From UBA8437 sp003445035 (GTDB taxonomy: Bacteria; Planctomycetota; Planctomycetia; Planctomycetales; Planctomycetaceae): a stretch of DNA of 12,764 bases. Location of the stretch: the NCBI GenBank assembly GCA_937901285.1, contig CALCHI010000449.1, positions 1-12,764 of the forward strand, in the 5' to 3' direction. Position numbers and translations under genes: made by a program. The notes beneath the pieces were generated by a model that had not been told where the DNA came from, did not search any database, and saw only the letters and a program-made list of their open reading frames with translations. The stretch's first letter is position 1, and each line of letters begins with the position of its first letter. Shown here in pieces: positions 1-6,611 of the stretch.

Positions 1-418
1 GGCTGGTGGTTCGGCTTTTCGGGCGACTGGTGGTACGGCTGGTGGGGCGTTGGCTGGTGCGGGGTGATTTTGTAGGTCTAGAGGTTGATCTCGTTGTGAC
101 GCCGCGACTGGAGCGGCTTGGAGCGATCCGCGTCGGCCTGGACCCACTCGAGCTGCGTGTGGCGGGGCGGCTGACAGACCGTCCACTTCCGCTCGACGAT
201 TTGGAAGAGCTGCTGCGGGACGAAGACGAACGGGCTCGGACGCGGGTGGTGGTGGTCGAGCGGCTTGCAGGCGCCGATCGACGCGCTGAGGAGCGGCTGG
301 GTCGATCCTTTGCCTGGGCTAAAGGAGCGGCGAATAAAAGTGGCAGGCAGAGAAGCACCGCGTTCAGGCGATTCGATTTTGTGGATCTGTGGTGTTTCCG
401 GAAATGATGGTGACCCAT
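1..418 (-). CDS. Secreted Ser/Arg/Thr-rich low-complexity protein (N-terminal 139 residues; runs off left edge)
   Basis: The frame is open from ATG at 416-418 to the left edge, so the C-terminus lies outside the window. An AAAGGA Shine-Dalgarno site sits 7 nt upstream. The N-terminus is a clear signal peptide: a long basic, His-rich n-region (about residues 1-17, three His in a row, then KHHR), a hydrophobic core (about 18-34, NAVLLCLPLLFAAPLA) and an AQA cleavage site after residue 36. The mature part is almost only Ser, Arg, Thr, Pro and Ala with hardly any acidic residue. Its visible end settles into an RxxS tetrad (RPTS RTTS RPKS RTTS). I do not recognise a family. A basic exported tail could bind wall or matrix polyanions or link to a domain beyond the edge; both are inference. 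The plus-strand open frame over the same bases (to 407) is judged an antisense shadow because it lacks a start context. Confidence 0.75.
   Translation of the reverse strand, partial: MGHHHFRKHHRSTKSNRLNAVLLCLPLLFAAPLAQAKDRPSRSSARRSAPASRSTTTTRVRARSSSSRSSSSKSSSGSGRSVSRPATRSSSGSRPTRIAPSRSSRGVTTRSTSRPTKSPRTSQRPTSRTTSRPKSRTTS
2..49 (-). repeat. RxxS tetrapeptide-encoding degenerate tandem repeat
   Basis: Read on the minus strand, four consecutive 12-nt units encode RPTS, RTTS, RPKS and RTTS; the preceding unit (50-61) encodes RTSQ. On the plus strand this appears as recurring GGCTGGTGGT / CGACTGGTGGT blocks. The array reaches the left edge, so its full length is unknown. It lies inside the SR-rich secreted protein gene. 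Confidence 0.6.
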
Positions 419-425
419 GATGGCG

Positions 426-431
426 TCCTTT
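426..431 (-). promoter_or_regulatory. Ribosome binding site of the SR-rich secreted protein gene
   Basis: AAAGGA on the minus strand, 7 nt before the ATG at 418. It fixes both the start and the coding strand of the left-edge gene. Confidence 0.65.
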
Positions 432-619
432 CACGAACGGGATGTCCCACGGTAAACCTTGTTGGAGTCCCTGAAGTGCGGAAACCATGCCGCCGTGAAG
501 ATTTGAATCCTATCTGGCGACGACAAATATCTCAAACTGCTGTCAATAAAAGAGTTACGAAAGGGTTCCAGGGGATCGTTTTGGCTGGCATCATCTTCAG
601 ACGTCAAATTCAAGTGTAG

Positions 620-636
620 TCATTGTGACACAATGA
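620..636. promoter_or_regulatory. Operator-like perfect palindrome TCATTGTG-A-CACAATGA
   Basis: Two 8-bp arms form a perfect inverted repeat around one central base. The left arm with the central A (TCATTGTGA) recurs at 651-659, so the two copies start 31 bp apart, close to three helical turns. It lies between divergent genes, is AT-rich and has no T-tract after it. A transcription-factor site is therefore more likely than a terminator. The regulator is unknown; the site does not match the CRP, LexA or Fur consensus as I know them. Confidence 0.55.
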
Positions 637-650
637 GAGTGCGGATGTCG

Positions 651-659
651 TCATTGTGA
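651..659 (+). promoter_or_regulatory. Third TCATTGTGA half-site
   Basis: Exact direct copy of the left arm plus central base of the 620-636 palindrome, in phase on the helix (31 bp). No second arm is visible. It may be a half-site for cooperative binding of the same regulator (inference). Confidence 0.4.
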
Positions 660-701
660 ATATCGTGATCGCATTGTCGGGCGTATGTCCAGATCTTCAT
701 C

Positions 702-730
702 TTGGCAGAGATGGCGGGTACTGGTATCGT
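702..730 (+). promoter_or_regulatory. Candidate sigma70-type promoter of the lipoprotein gene
   Basis: TTGGCA (702-707), a 17-bp spacer, then TATCGT (725-730) preceded by TGG, an extended -10 element. The predicted transcript would start near 737, about 38 nt before the ATG at 775. The operator-like palindrome would then lie about 100 bp upstream of the start. Based on consensus matching by eye only. Confidence 0.35.
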
Positions 731-774
731 CCGCCGGTTTTGTCGGAGTCAGTATCTGTCACGAGGTAGACGCA

Positions 775-1851
775 ATGGCTAAGCAACCGGTCGCGAGAAG
801 TGTCTGCGCGGGTTTGGTGTGGTCGCTGCTGTGGATTGGCGGATGTTACAACGAATCGTCGGATCAGCTGACGTTCGACGAGAACGACCTGCTGTTGGAC
901 GAGGACATGGCCTCTCAGATTGGTGAGATTCCGGATTCGGATCCGGGAAGTCCCGGATCGTCTTTTGTTCAGGATGGACCGAATTCGAATTCGAAGCATC
1001 CGCTCGTGAAGCGGGTGACGCAAACCCTGTCGCAGTTGACGCCGGATGGAATCGAAACGAGCCAGGCGCAGATGTCGGCCTGGTTTGACGTGTTGGTCGA
1101 GTCCACAGGTGATGGCGACTTGAGCTATCGGGTGGTTTACCGGCGTATCACGTACTCTGAGAAGGTGCCTGGCGATAGTCAGTCGTACGATTCGAACGAC
1201 GAAACCGTGGCTGTGCCCACGGCGTTGGCGAATCTGTCGGAACTGGTAGGAAGCGGATTCACATTTCGGACAACCGGCGACAGAACGGGATTGGAACTGG
1301 TCACCGTGCCGGCGACGTTGTTCAGTGGGGATCGGAAAGGCACGGCCGCAGCGGAGTTCATTTATGACCGCATTGGGTTGGTGCTGTTGGGACGGTCGTC
1401 CGATTCGCTTCCGATTGCTCCAGCCATGCGAAATCGGCAGATTGCTTCACCGGTTCCGATGGAATTCAGCACCCGGTTTGCGGTCAAGGCTTCCGGACAG
1501 GGAACGATCACGCTGGATGTGTTTGGCAGCGTCACCACTCGTCAATCGCCGACGGAGGTGAAACTGGCTGGTGGCAGCGCGGCGGTGTCGCTCAAGGGTG
1601 GATACGCCTTCGGAGATATGACCGTCGATGCGCATAACTGTGTGCCACGAAGGGCTGATTGGAACAGGTACGTGGACATCAGCCTGGTGAGGACCGGGAC
1701 GGGCGACCGGATCGAACAGCAGAAGCACGAAGTGGTGACGATTCGGGAGATCGAGGCCACGGACCCGAAGGGGCCGACGGATCAGTCGGCTGGTGCGGAC
1801 GAGTCGGCGGGAACGGTGCCCAGTGGGCCGGTCCCCGTGGTGGCGCCCTAG
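775..1851 (+). CDS. Lipoprotein of unknown function, resembling planctomycetal DUF6263 proteins
   Basis: I choose ATG 775 because GAGG (763-766) lies 8 nt upstream and translation then begins with a lipoprotein signal. The frame is open back to 685, but that start has no ribosome site. The 358-residue product has a short basic n-region, a hydrophobic stretch and the lipobox IGGC, with lipidation expected at Cys24. An acidic Asp/Ser/Gly-rich linker follows (about 25-80), then a folded part (about 80-330) and a Pro/Gly/Ala-rich tail. The segment around YRVVYRRITYSEKVPGDSQS and the later LVGSGFTF recall envelope proteins grouped as DUF6263 in planctomycetes; this match is from memory. No catalytic motif is seen. 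The stop codon overlaps that of the convergent dehydrogenase gene at CTAG 1848-1851. Confidence 0.75.
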   Translation: MAKQPVARSVCAGLVWSLLWIGGCYNESSDQLTFDENDLLLDEDMASQIGEIPDSDPGSPGSSFVQDGPNSNSKHPLVKRVTQTLSQLTPDGIETSQAQMSAWFDVLVESTGDGDLSYRVVYRRITYSEKVPGDSQSYDSNDETVAVPTALANLSELVGSGFTFRTTGDRTGLELVTVPATLFSGDRKGTAAAEFIYDRIGLVLLGRSSDSLPIAPAMRNRQIASPVPMEFSTRFAVKASGQGTITLDVFGSVTTRQSPTEVKLAGGSAAVSLKGGYAFGDMTVDAHNCVPRRADWNRYVDISLVRTGTGDRIEQQKHEVVTIREIEATDPKGPTDQSAGADESAGTVPSGPVPVVAP

Positions 1852-2834
1852 AGGCTGTCGGAAGTGAGATGCCCGCAGGTCTCGGGATTGACCACGTGTT
1901 CGGGCATTCGGCCGGCCAGCACGTCGGCGACTTGACGGGCGGTGCGCCGTCTCAGCTCTTCGACCGATTCCTGCGACAGAAATGCCGCGTGTGGTGTTGC
2001 GATGACCCGCTGGTCAGCAAAGAGGGGGTCGGAAAGGTTGGGAGGTTCGGGGTCAAAGACGTCGAGAGCGAGGCCTCCGAGTGTGTCGCGCTGGAGAGCT
2101 TCCCAGGCGGCGGCATGATCGATCAGCCCGCCGCGTGACGTGTTGATCAGCACCGCGTGTGGTTGCAGCCAGTCGAGACTGGTGCGGTCGATCATGTGGT
2201 GGGTGTCTTCAGAGAGGGGGCAGTGCAGTGAGACGACGTCGCTGGTGCGAAGCAGGTCCTCGAAGGGCATCATGGGGCAGCCGGTGCCATGGTCATCGCC
2301 AGAGGGCGTTGTGGCAACGACATTGAGCCCGAGAGCACGCGCTCGCGGCACAACGGCGCGAGCGATGCGGCCGAATCCCACCAGTCCAAGCGTGAGGCCC
2401 GAGAGACGCCTCAGGGGTGGGCCAGCGGCCAGGGCGTACTCACCCTGTTTCGTGTGGAGATGAAAAAAGGCGGTTTTCCGGACGGCCGACAGCAACAGGG
2501 CGATCGTGTGATCGGCCACTTCGGGGATGCAGTAGTCGGGGACATAAGTGACCGGTATGCCTCGCAGCGTGCAGGCTTCGACCGGAATGTTGTCCAGGCC
2601 GATACCAAACCTGGCGACAATCTTGCAGTTTGGGGCGGCATCTACGATCTGCGGGGTGACCTGTGCCCAGCAGGCGGCGATGGCGTCGACGCCGGAGGCG
2701 AACTCCAGCAAAGTGGCTTCGCTGGAGTCGGGGGCCTCAAGCAGTTGTGCGCCCACCTCGAGCAGTACGTCTCGCTCGATTTGACAATCGGGCCACGCAC
2801 GATCGGTGATCAGGACTCGGAAGCCGTCGGCCAT
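1848..2834 (-). CDS. D-2-hydroxyacid dehydrogenase (CtBP-like branch)
   Basis: The 328-residue protein has the family's usual length. It is expected to interconvert a 2-oxoacid and a D-2-hydroxyacid in the cytoplasm with a nicotinamide cofactor; the substrate cannot be read from sequence. The Rossmann glycine motif GFGRIA is at 153-158. The catalytic triad is present: Arg234 (NTSRGG), Glu263 (DPEP) and His282 (TPHAAF). The PDYCIPEVADHT segment (99-110) is typical of the C-terminal-binding-protein-like branch. After the second Rossmann strand the sequence reads VVATTP, so the acidic residue that usually binds the NAD ribose is Thr. An AGGG site (2842-2845) lies 7 nt before the ATG and overlaps the stop of the ferredoxin gene. 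The 9-bp gap suggests one operon with coupled translation. Confidence 0.93.
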   Translation of the reverse strand: MADGFRVLITDRAWPDCQIERDVLLEVGAQLLEAPDSSEATLLEFASGVDAIAACWAQVTPQIVDAAPNCKIVARFGIGLDNIPVEACTLRGIPVTYVPDYCIPEVADHTIALLLSAVRKTAFFHLHTKQGEYALAAGPPLRRLSGLTLGLVGFGRIARAVVPRARALGLNVVATTPSGDDHGTGCPMMPFEDLLRTSDVVSLHCPLSEDTHHMIDRTSLDWLQPHAVLINTSRGGLIDHAAAWEALQRDTLGGLALDVFDPEPPNLSDPLFADQRVIATPHAAFLSQESVEELRRRTARQVADVLAGRMPEHVVNPETCGHLTSDSL

Positions 2835-2843
2835 CTCTGGGCC

Positions 2844-3236
2844 CTACGAGTTGGCGGCAGCGAGGTCGGCCATGCGAATGGCCGGCTCGACGACCCGATC
2901 CCAGTTCTCTCGCAGGTAGTCGGTTGGCCCGCCCTTTTCGGCAACGGCATGAGCCACATCGACCGTTTTGATCATTTCGATCGCATCCCACGGGCAGACC
3001 AGCAATTCGTACGGGTCGGACTTCTTGGTGGGGATGTGGACGCAGACCTCACAGCCGACGCAACGTTCGACATCGATTTCGCACCAGGTCTGTAGGACCG
3101 AAATGGTGGAGCCGGGCACCTTGTATATGCAATCGACCGGGCAAACCTCCAGGCACGCCTCGCAACCTGTGCAGTTGTCGGCATTGATGATCGCCACTTC
3201 CTTGGGCAGTTTCTTGCGGGCGCCAGACTTGGCCAT
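2844..3236 (-). CDS. 2[4Fe-4S]-type ferredoxin
   Basis: This 130-residue cytoplasmic protein should carry electrons on iron-sulfur clusters. The first cluster motif is standard: Cys22, 25, 28 and 32 followed by Pro. The second has Cys59, 62 and 65, but its fourth Cys is 81 (again followed by Pro), which gives CxxCxxC-x15-CP in place of the usual x3. Cys36 and Cys52 are extra. The C-terminal 45 residues are a helical extension. I prefer ATG at 3236 because the residues that follow (MAKSGARKKLPKE) lead straight into the first motif. The frame is open to 3353, but the extra part is Pro-rich with no ribosome site; the site at 3236 is weak too, so the start is not certain. It is the first gene of a probable operon with the downstream dehydrogenase, and could be that enzyme's electron partner (inference). 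Confidence 0.88.
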   Translation of the reverse strand: MAKSGARKKLPKEVAIINADNCTGCEACLEVCPVDCIYKVPGSTISVLQTWCEIDVERCVGCEVCVHIPTKKSDPYELLVCPWDAIEMIKTVDVAHAVAEKGGPTDYLRENWDRVVEPAIRMADLAAANS

Positions 3237-3379
3237 GGCCGTGAACCGTTCGTGAGGATCCTGGGGTGCCGGGTGATCGGGGCGAAGGTATGCCCGGGTG
3301 GGCAAGGACATTGTGTCGGTTGTATTGTGTGGCGGCAACCCAGCTTTTGGCAACGTCGTGTTCAGTGGTCGGGCTCATC

Positions 3380-3408
3380 TTTACCAGTTCGGCAAGTGGA
3401 ACTAGAAT
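3380..3408 (+). promoter_or_regulatory. Candidate sigma70-type promoter of the DUF481 gene
   Basis: TTTACC (3380-3385, 4/6 to consensus), a 17-bp spacer, then TAGAAT (3403-3408, 5/6). Transcription would start near 3415, leaving a leader of about 74 nt before ATG 3489. It sits in the 252-bp divergent spacer between the ferredoxin gene and this gene. The spacer also holds two ATTGTGT repeats (3310-3316 and 3324-3330). Confidence 0.4.
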
Positions 3409-3488
3409 CCCGCCGATTGTTCCCATTCCCCCTTCCGTTCGGCTCGGTCTGCAGGTGTGCCGATCCCGGTGCAGGTCGAGGTCTTTAT

Positions 3489-4421
3489 ATGAACGTCCGC
3501 AGATCGATTGTTGTCGGCGGCCTGGTGCTTGCCGTGTGTGCTGGTGTCCGTTGTGGCGTGGCAGCCGAGCGTGAGAGTGAGAAATTCGAGACGGGCTGGC
3601 GGCCAGCCGTCGAGCACGCGGCAGATGCTGATGGCCCTCCGGACACGTCGTTGGGAAGTGTGGAACAGGGGGCCACCGGGAGGGCGGACCGTTACTTGGG
3701 GATTGGCGTGCCTGTGTCCTGGCGGTCGCTTGTTCAGGAGGCAGGGCAGACGGCAACCGTGTGGACAAAACGGTTGGAGATCGGGGCGCGGGTCCTGAAA
3801 GGCAACACCGATCAGGATTTTGTTCGAGTCGCCGCCGAAATGCTTAAGGAAAAGGGGGACTCGGTTCACCAGATTGACTGGGGGGGGCGTTTCGGACAGG
3901 TCAACGGGCGGCGAAATGCGAACCGATGGTACTTGGACAGTACGATCGATCGCTTGCAGCCCGGTGACTGGTTGCTGTATTTCAGCAGCAAACACGAATA
4001 CAACGAATTCCAGGGTGTCGACTACCGTGGAACCGGATCGTTCGGGGTTGGTTACAGGTTTGTCGAAAAGAAGGATCGACACATCCTGGGGCGGCTTGGG
4101 CCGGCTGTGACCATGGAGGTCTACAACGGGCCCGGTGGTCATCGTGTGACGCCGGACGTTTTTGCCGAGTTCGAAATCGATTGGCCATTGTTCGAACGGA
4201 CGCGATTGGAGACGAAGACAACGATGCGGCCGAGTCTGTCGTCACTTGAAGTCTTTCGGTTCCGAAACAACACGGCCGTGCTGGTGCCCCTGGACGATGA
4301 GGATCGCTGGAGCCTGAAGCTGGGCTTTCGGCTCGACTACAACTCAATTCCGGAAACGGCCAGTAACCGCGTTCCGATGGACGTGACCACAGACGTAGCG
4401 ATCGTCTACATGCGGCCGTAG
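3489..4421 (+). CDS. DUF481 outer-membrane beta-barrel protein
   Basis: ATG 3489 is chosen because GAGG (3478-3481) lies 7 nt upstream and the product then opens with a signal peptide (basic MNVRR, hydrophobic to about residue 24, cleavage near VAA at 26). The frame is open to 3252, but the extra part is not protein-like. After a linker (27-90) the 310-residue protein shows the DUF481 pattern: LEIGARVLKGNTDQDFV, then alternating strands with conserved W, Y, D and G (NRWYLDSTIDRLQPGDWLLY, then YRGTGSFGVGYRF). The family is predicted to form an outer-membrane barrel and is sometimes called salt-induced outer membrane protein; its cargo is unknown. A run of eight G (3880-3887) lies inside the gene. 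The stop is 13 bp from the convergent peptidase stop. Confidence 0.85.
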   Translation: MNVRRSIVVGGLVLAVCAGVRCGVAAERESEKFETGWRPAVEHAADADGPPDTSLGSVEQGATGRADRYLGIGVPVSWRSLVQEAGQTATVWTKRLEIGARVLKGNTDQDFVRVAAEMLKEKGDSVHQIDWGGRFGQVNGRRNANRWYLDSTIDRLQPGDWLLYFSSKHEYNEFQGVDYRGTGSFGVGYRFVEKKDRHILGRLGPAVTMEVYNGPGGHRVTPDVFAEFEIDWPLFERTRLETKTTMRPSLSSLEVFRFRNNTAVLVPLDDEDRWSLKLGFRLDYNSIPETASNRVPMDVTTDVAIVYMRP

Positions 4422-4434
4422 CTGCCAATTGCGG

Positions 4435-6489
4435 TCAGCGGGGCTTGGCCAGGGTGATCTTCAACGCCTTCCGCTTTCCATCGCGGATCACGGTCACGTT
4501 GACCACATCGCCGCCCTTGTACTTCCGGAGGGCGAGGTCAAAGTCGTCCAGGCCACCAATCTTGGCGGTGCCGAACTGGACGATGAGATCGCCTCCCTTG
4601 AGGCCGGCCTTCTGGGCGGGGCTTCCCGGCGAGACACCGGAAATCGCGTACCCTTTTTTTCCGTCGGATCCGAAGTCGGGGATGCTGCCGACGTAAGGTC
4701 GGCTTCCGGTCCGTGACACCTGGGCCCGGCTTTTGATTTCGATGTATTTCGGACGCGTTTTCTCGTTGGCTGTTTCGATGATGATTTCTTCGAGCATACT
4801 CAGAATCTGCTCCATACCGGCGAGATTGACCTTTGGCCAATCGTCACCAGGGCGATGGTAGTCGCTGTGCGTGCCGGTGAAGAAATGGAGGACGGGAATC
4901 TTCTTGCCGTAGAACGACGAATGGTCGCTGGGTCCGAAGCCGCTCGGCTTAAGTGACAGGGCGAATTCCCGCTGTTTGCCCTTGGTTTCGATTAGTTTTT
5001 TCCACCTCGGCGCGGTGCCGGTGCCGTAGACGATTAGCCGGTTGTTCCGCAATCGACCGACCATGTCCATGTTGAACATCGCGACCGTCTTGTCGATGGG
5101 AAACACTGGTTCCTTGACGTAACGTGCGGACCCGATCAGTCCGAGTTCTTCGGCAGTGAACGCGATAAAGACGAGCCGCCGCGGCGGTTTGTTTTTTCGC
5201 CCCGCGAGGCGTCGTGCGATTTCAATCAGACTGACGGTGCCCGAGGCGTTGTCGTCGGCTCCGTTGTGAACGTCCTTGGATCCGGGGGCCAGCGATCCGG
5301 GCCCACCCAGTCCGACATGGTCGTAATGGGCTCCGATGACGATCGTTTCGTCTGCTCGTGGTCCTTTGCCCTCGATGACACCGATGACATTTTTGACTTC
5401 GGTGCGGACGGTCTCAATCGAGGTCTGCAACTGAACTGTCCAGCCGGGGATGACCTGGCTCTTGGCCCGAAAGTCCTTGTCGATGGCGGCTTCGAGGCCC
5501 GACAGGGAAGTTTTGAGAGCGGCCTTGAGGACCTGGTCGATCGCCTTGTGCGTGATGTGGACGATGGGAATGTTGCGGGAGTTGCCGGAACGTCCGTAAC
5601 CAAATTTCATCAAAGGGTCGGCGAGACCCTTCTTCTGTACGGTGCGGACACCTTCGAGCCGCTCGACAGAGGCTTTCAATCGGCGTCGTGCTTCGGCGAG
5701 TTTCTTTGGTTCGGATGGCTTGGCGCTGTTGAAGGCGACGGCGGCAGTGACAACTGCATCTTTGGCGCGGGCAAGTGCCTGCTCGGCGTTGTGGCGATTC
5801 GAATAGGGGTCGTTGACGAAAAGGATGGCCTTCGCTCCGGCTCCGAACGCGTTGCTGACCTTTGATCGAAGCGCGGCGTGCCGAGATATTCCGCCGTGCG
5901 GAGCGGCAAAGGGACCACTGGAGTCGGACTGAAGCGGCGTTCGCCGCATGATGACGGCAATTTTGCCCTTCAGGTCCACACCCTTGATATCACTGTAGTG
6001 GGCATCGGAGGCGTCGATCGCATAGCCCAGAAACACGAGGTCTCCACTGATCTTGCCCGAGCCGCCAAAAGCACAGACCTCGAAATCGGCGCCGACCTTG
6101 AGGTCGATCGAAGCCCCCTTGGGTCCGACCAGTTTGACCGAGTTCGGTGTTGCGAGTTTGACGTCGGTGACCAGGTTGAATTTCTGGAATGCGTCTCCGT
6201 CAACCTGTTTGACGTCCAGTCCGGCTCGTCGAAACTGTTCCCGGATGTAGTCGGCTGCCAGGTCCAGTCCTTTGGTGCCGACGCCGCGGCCTTCGAGCTT
6301 GTCTGAGGAGAGGTACTGGAGGTCGCTTTTGAGCCGATCCTGAGTGCCCGGGACTGCCTTGGCTGGCCAGGCCGCTGCCGTGGCGGCCACCAGTGCCAGC
6401 AACGTGGCCGAGAGAAAGATCTGGCCAAGCACCGAGCTGCGACGTGGACACGGGTGGGACGGGCGTGAAGCAGTTCGAAAATCTGTCAC
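4435..6489 (-). CDS. Exported M28-family zinc metallopeptidase with PA and PDZ domains
   Basis: The product is a probable exported aminopeptidase or carboxypeptidase-like enzyme with two zinc ions. From the GTG at 6489 it has 684 residues: a signal peptide (hydrophobic about 20-42, cleavage near AKA at 45), a protease-associated (PA) domain (about 110-320), M28 catalytic domain (about 365-570) and C-terminal PDZ (about 610-680). Expected ligands are all present: His388 (AHYDH), Asp413 (DDNASG), Glu447-Glu448 (TAEEL, general base and ligand), Asp475 (NMDMVG) and His545 (DYHRPGDD). A helical Ala/Lys/Glu/Arg-rich segment (about 235-290) interrupts the PA domain. The start is a choice: GGAG (6498-6501) lies 8 nt from the GTG and gives a normal signal peptide. 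The outer ATG at 6615 overlaps the previous gene's stop as ATGA, but it has no ribosome site and would add 42 Pro/Ser-rich residues. It is last in a minus-strand block. Confidence 0.93.
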   Translation of the reverse strand: MTDFRTASRPSHPCPRRSSVLGQIFLSATLLALVAATAAAWPAKAVPGTQDRLKSDLQYLSSDKLEGRGVGTKGLDLAADYIREQFRRAGLDVKQVDGDAFQKFNLVTDVKLATPNSVKLVGPKGASIDLKVGADFEVCAFGGSGKISGDLVFLGYAIDASDAHYSDIKGVDLKGKIAVIMRRTPLQSDSSGPFAAPHGGISRHAALRSKVSNAFGAGAKAILFVNDPYSNRHNAEQALARAKDAVVTAAVAFNSAKPSEPKKLAEARRRLKASVERLEGVRTVQKKGLADPLMKFGYGRSGNSRNIPIVHITHKAIDQVLKAALKTSLSGLEAAIDKDFRAKSQVIPGWTVQLQTSIETVRTEVKNVIGVIEGKGPRADETIVIGAHYDHVGLGGPGSLAPGSKDVHNGADDNASGTVSLIEIARRLAGRKNKPPRRLVFIAFTAEELGLIGSARYVKEPVFPIDKTVAMFNMDMVGRLRNNRLIVYGTGTAPRWKKLIETKGKQREFALSLKPSGFGPSDHSSFYGKKIPVLHFFTGTHSDYHRPGDDWPKVNLAGMEQILSMLEEIIIETANEKTRPKYIEIKSRAQVSRTGSRPYVGSIPDFGSDGKKGYAISGVSPGSPAQKAGLKGGDLIVQFGTAKIGGLDDFDLALRKYKGGDVVNVTVIRDGKRKALKITLAKPR

Positions 6490-6497
6490 AGTACGGG

Positions 6498-6501
6498 CTC
6501 C
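6498..6501 (-). promoter_or_regulatory. Ribosome binding site deciding the GTG start of the M28 peptidase
   Basis: GGAG on the minus strand, 8 nt before GTG 6489. It favours this start over ATG 6613-6615, which has no purine-rich site at a usable distance. Confidence 0.45.
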
Positions 6502-6611
6502 GGGAAGGACCTCAAAAGCGTTTCGACATGTGATGGTAAACGACCAGGGGCTCGGCCGACCAGTCCCGGAGGCTGACGGAATGTTGCCATGAGGACCTGT
6601 GGCCGGGGGTG

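Larger units (their letters stand above)
419..774. other. Divergent intergenic region, 356 bp
   Basis: This spacer separates the SR-rich gene (minus) from the lipoprotein gene (plus). It is visibly more AT-rich than its flanks. Short open frames cross it (for example 389-619 + and 431-613 -), but none has a ribosome site or protein-like composition. It holds the palindrome at 620-636, a third half-site at 651-659, and a candidate promoter for the lipoprotein gene at 702-730. For the minus gene I see a perfect TTGACA on the minus strand (540-545) but no convincing -10 at the right distance. Confidence 0.6.

Noticed and set aside
1..407. Open frame on the plus strand with codon-like composition, apparently a gene tail
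   Set aside because: No start or ribosome site is visible, and the minus strand over the same bases has AAAGGA, ATG and a clear signal peptide. The plus frame is explained as the antisense of Ser/Arg codons.
685..774. Earlier ATG (685) for the lipoprotein gene
   Set aside because: No ribosome site there, and it would bury the lipoprotein signal 30 residues inside. ATG 775 has GAGG at 8 nt.
940..959. 9-bp inverted repeat GATCCGGGA-AG-TCCCGGATC in the lipoprotein gene
   Set aside because: It lies in codons for a Ser/Gly/Pro/Asp linker where such repeats arise from codon choice, and a 2-nt loop cannot form a stable RNA hairpin without losing pairs.
2289..3095. 268-residue plus-strand open frame
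   Set aside because: It lies antisense to the dehydrogenase and ferredoxin genes, whose motifs are unmistakable; no ribosome site or family pattern.
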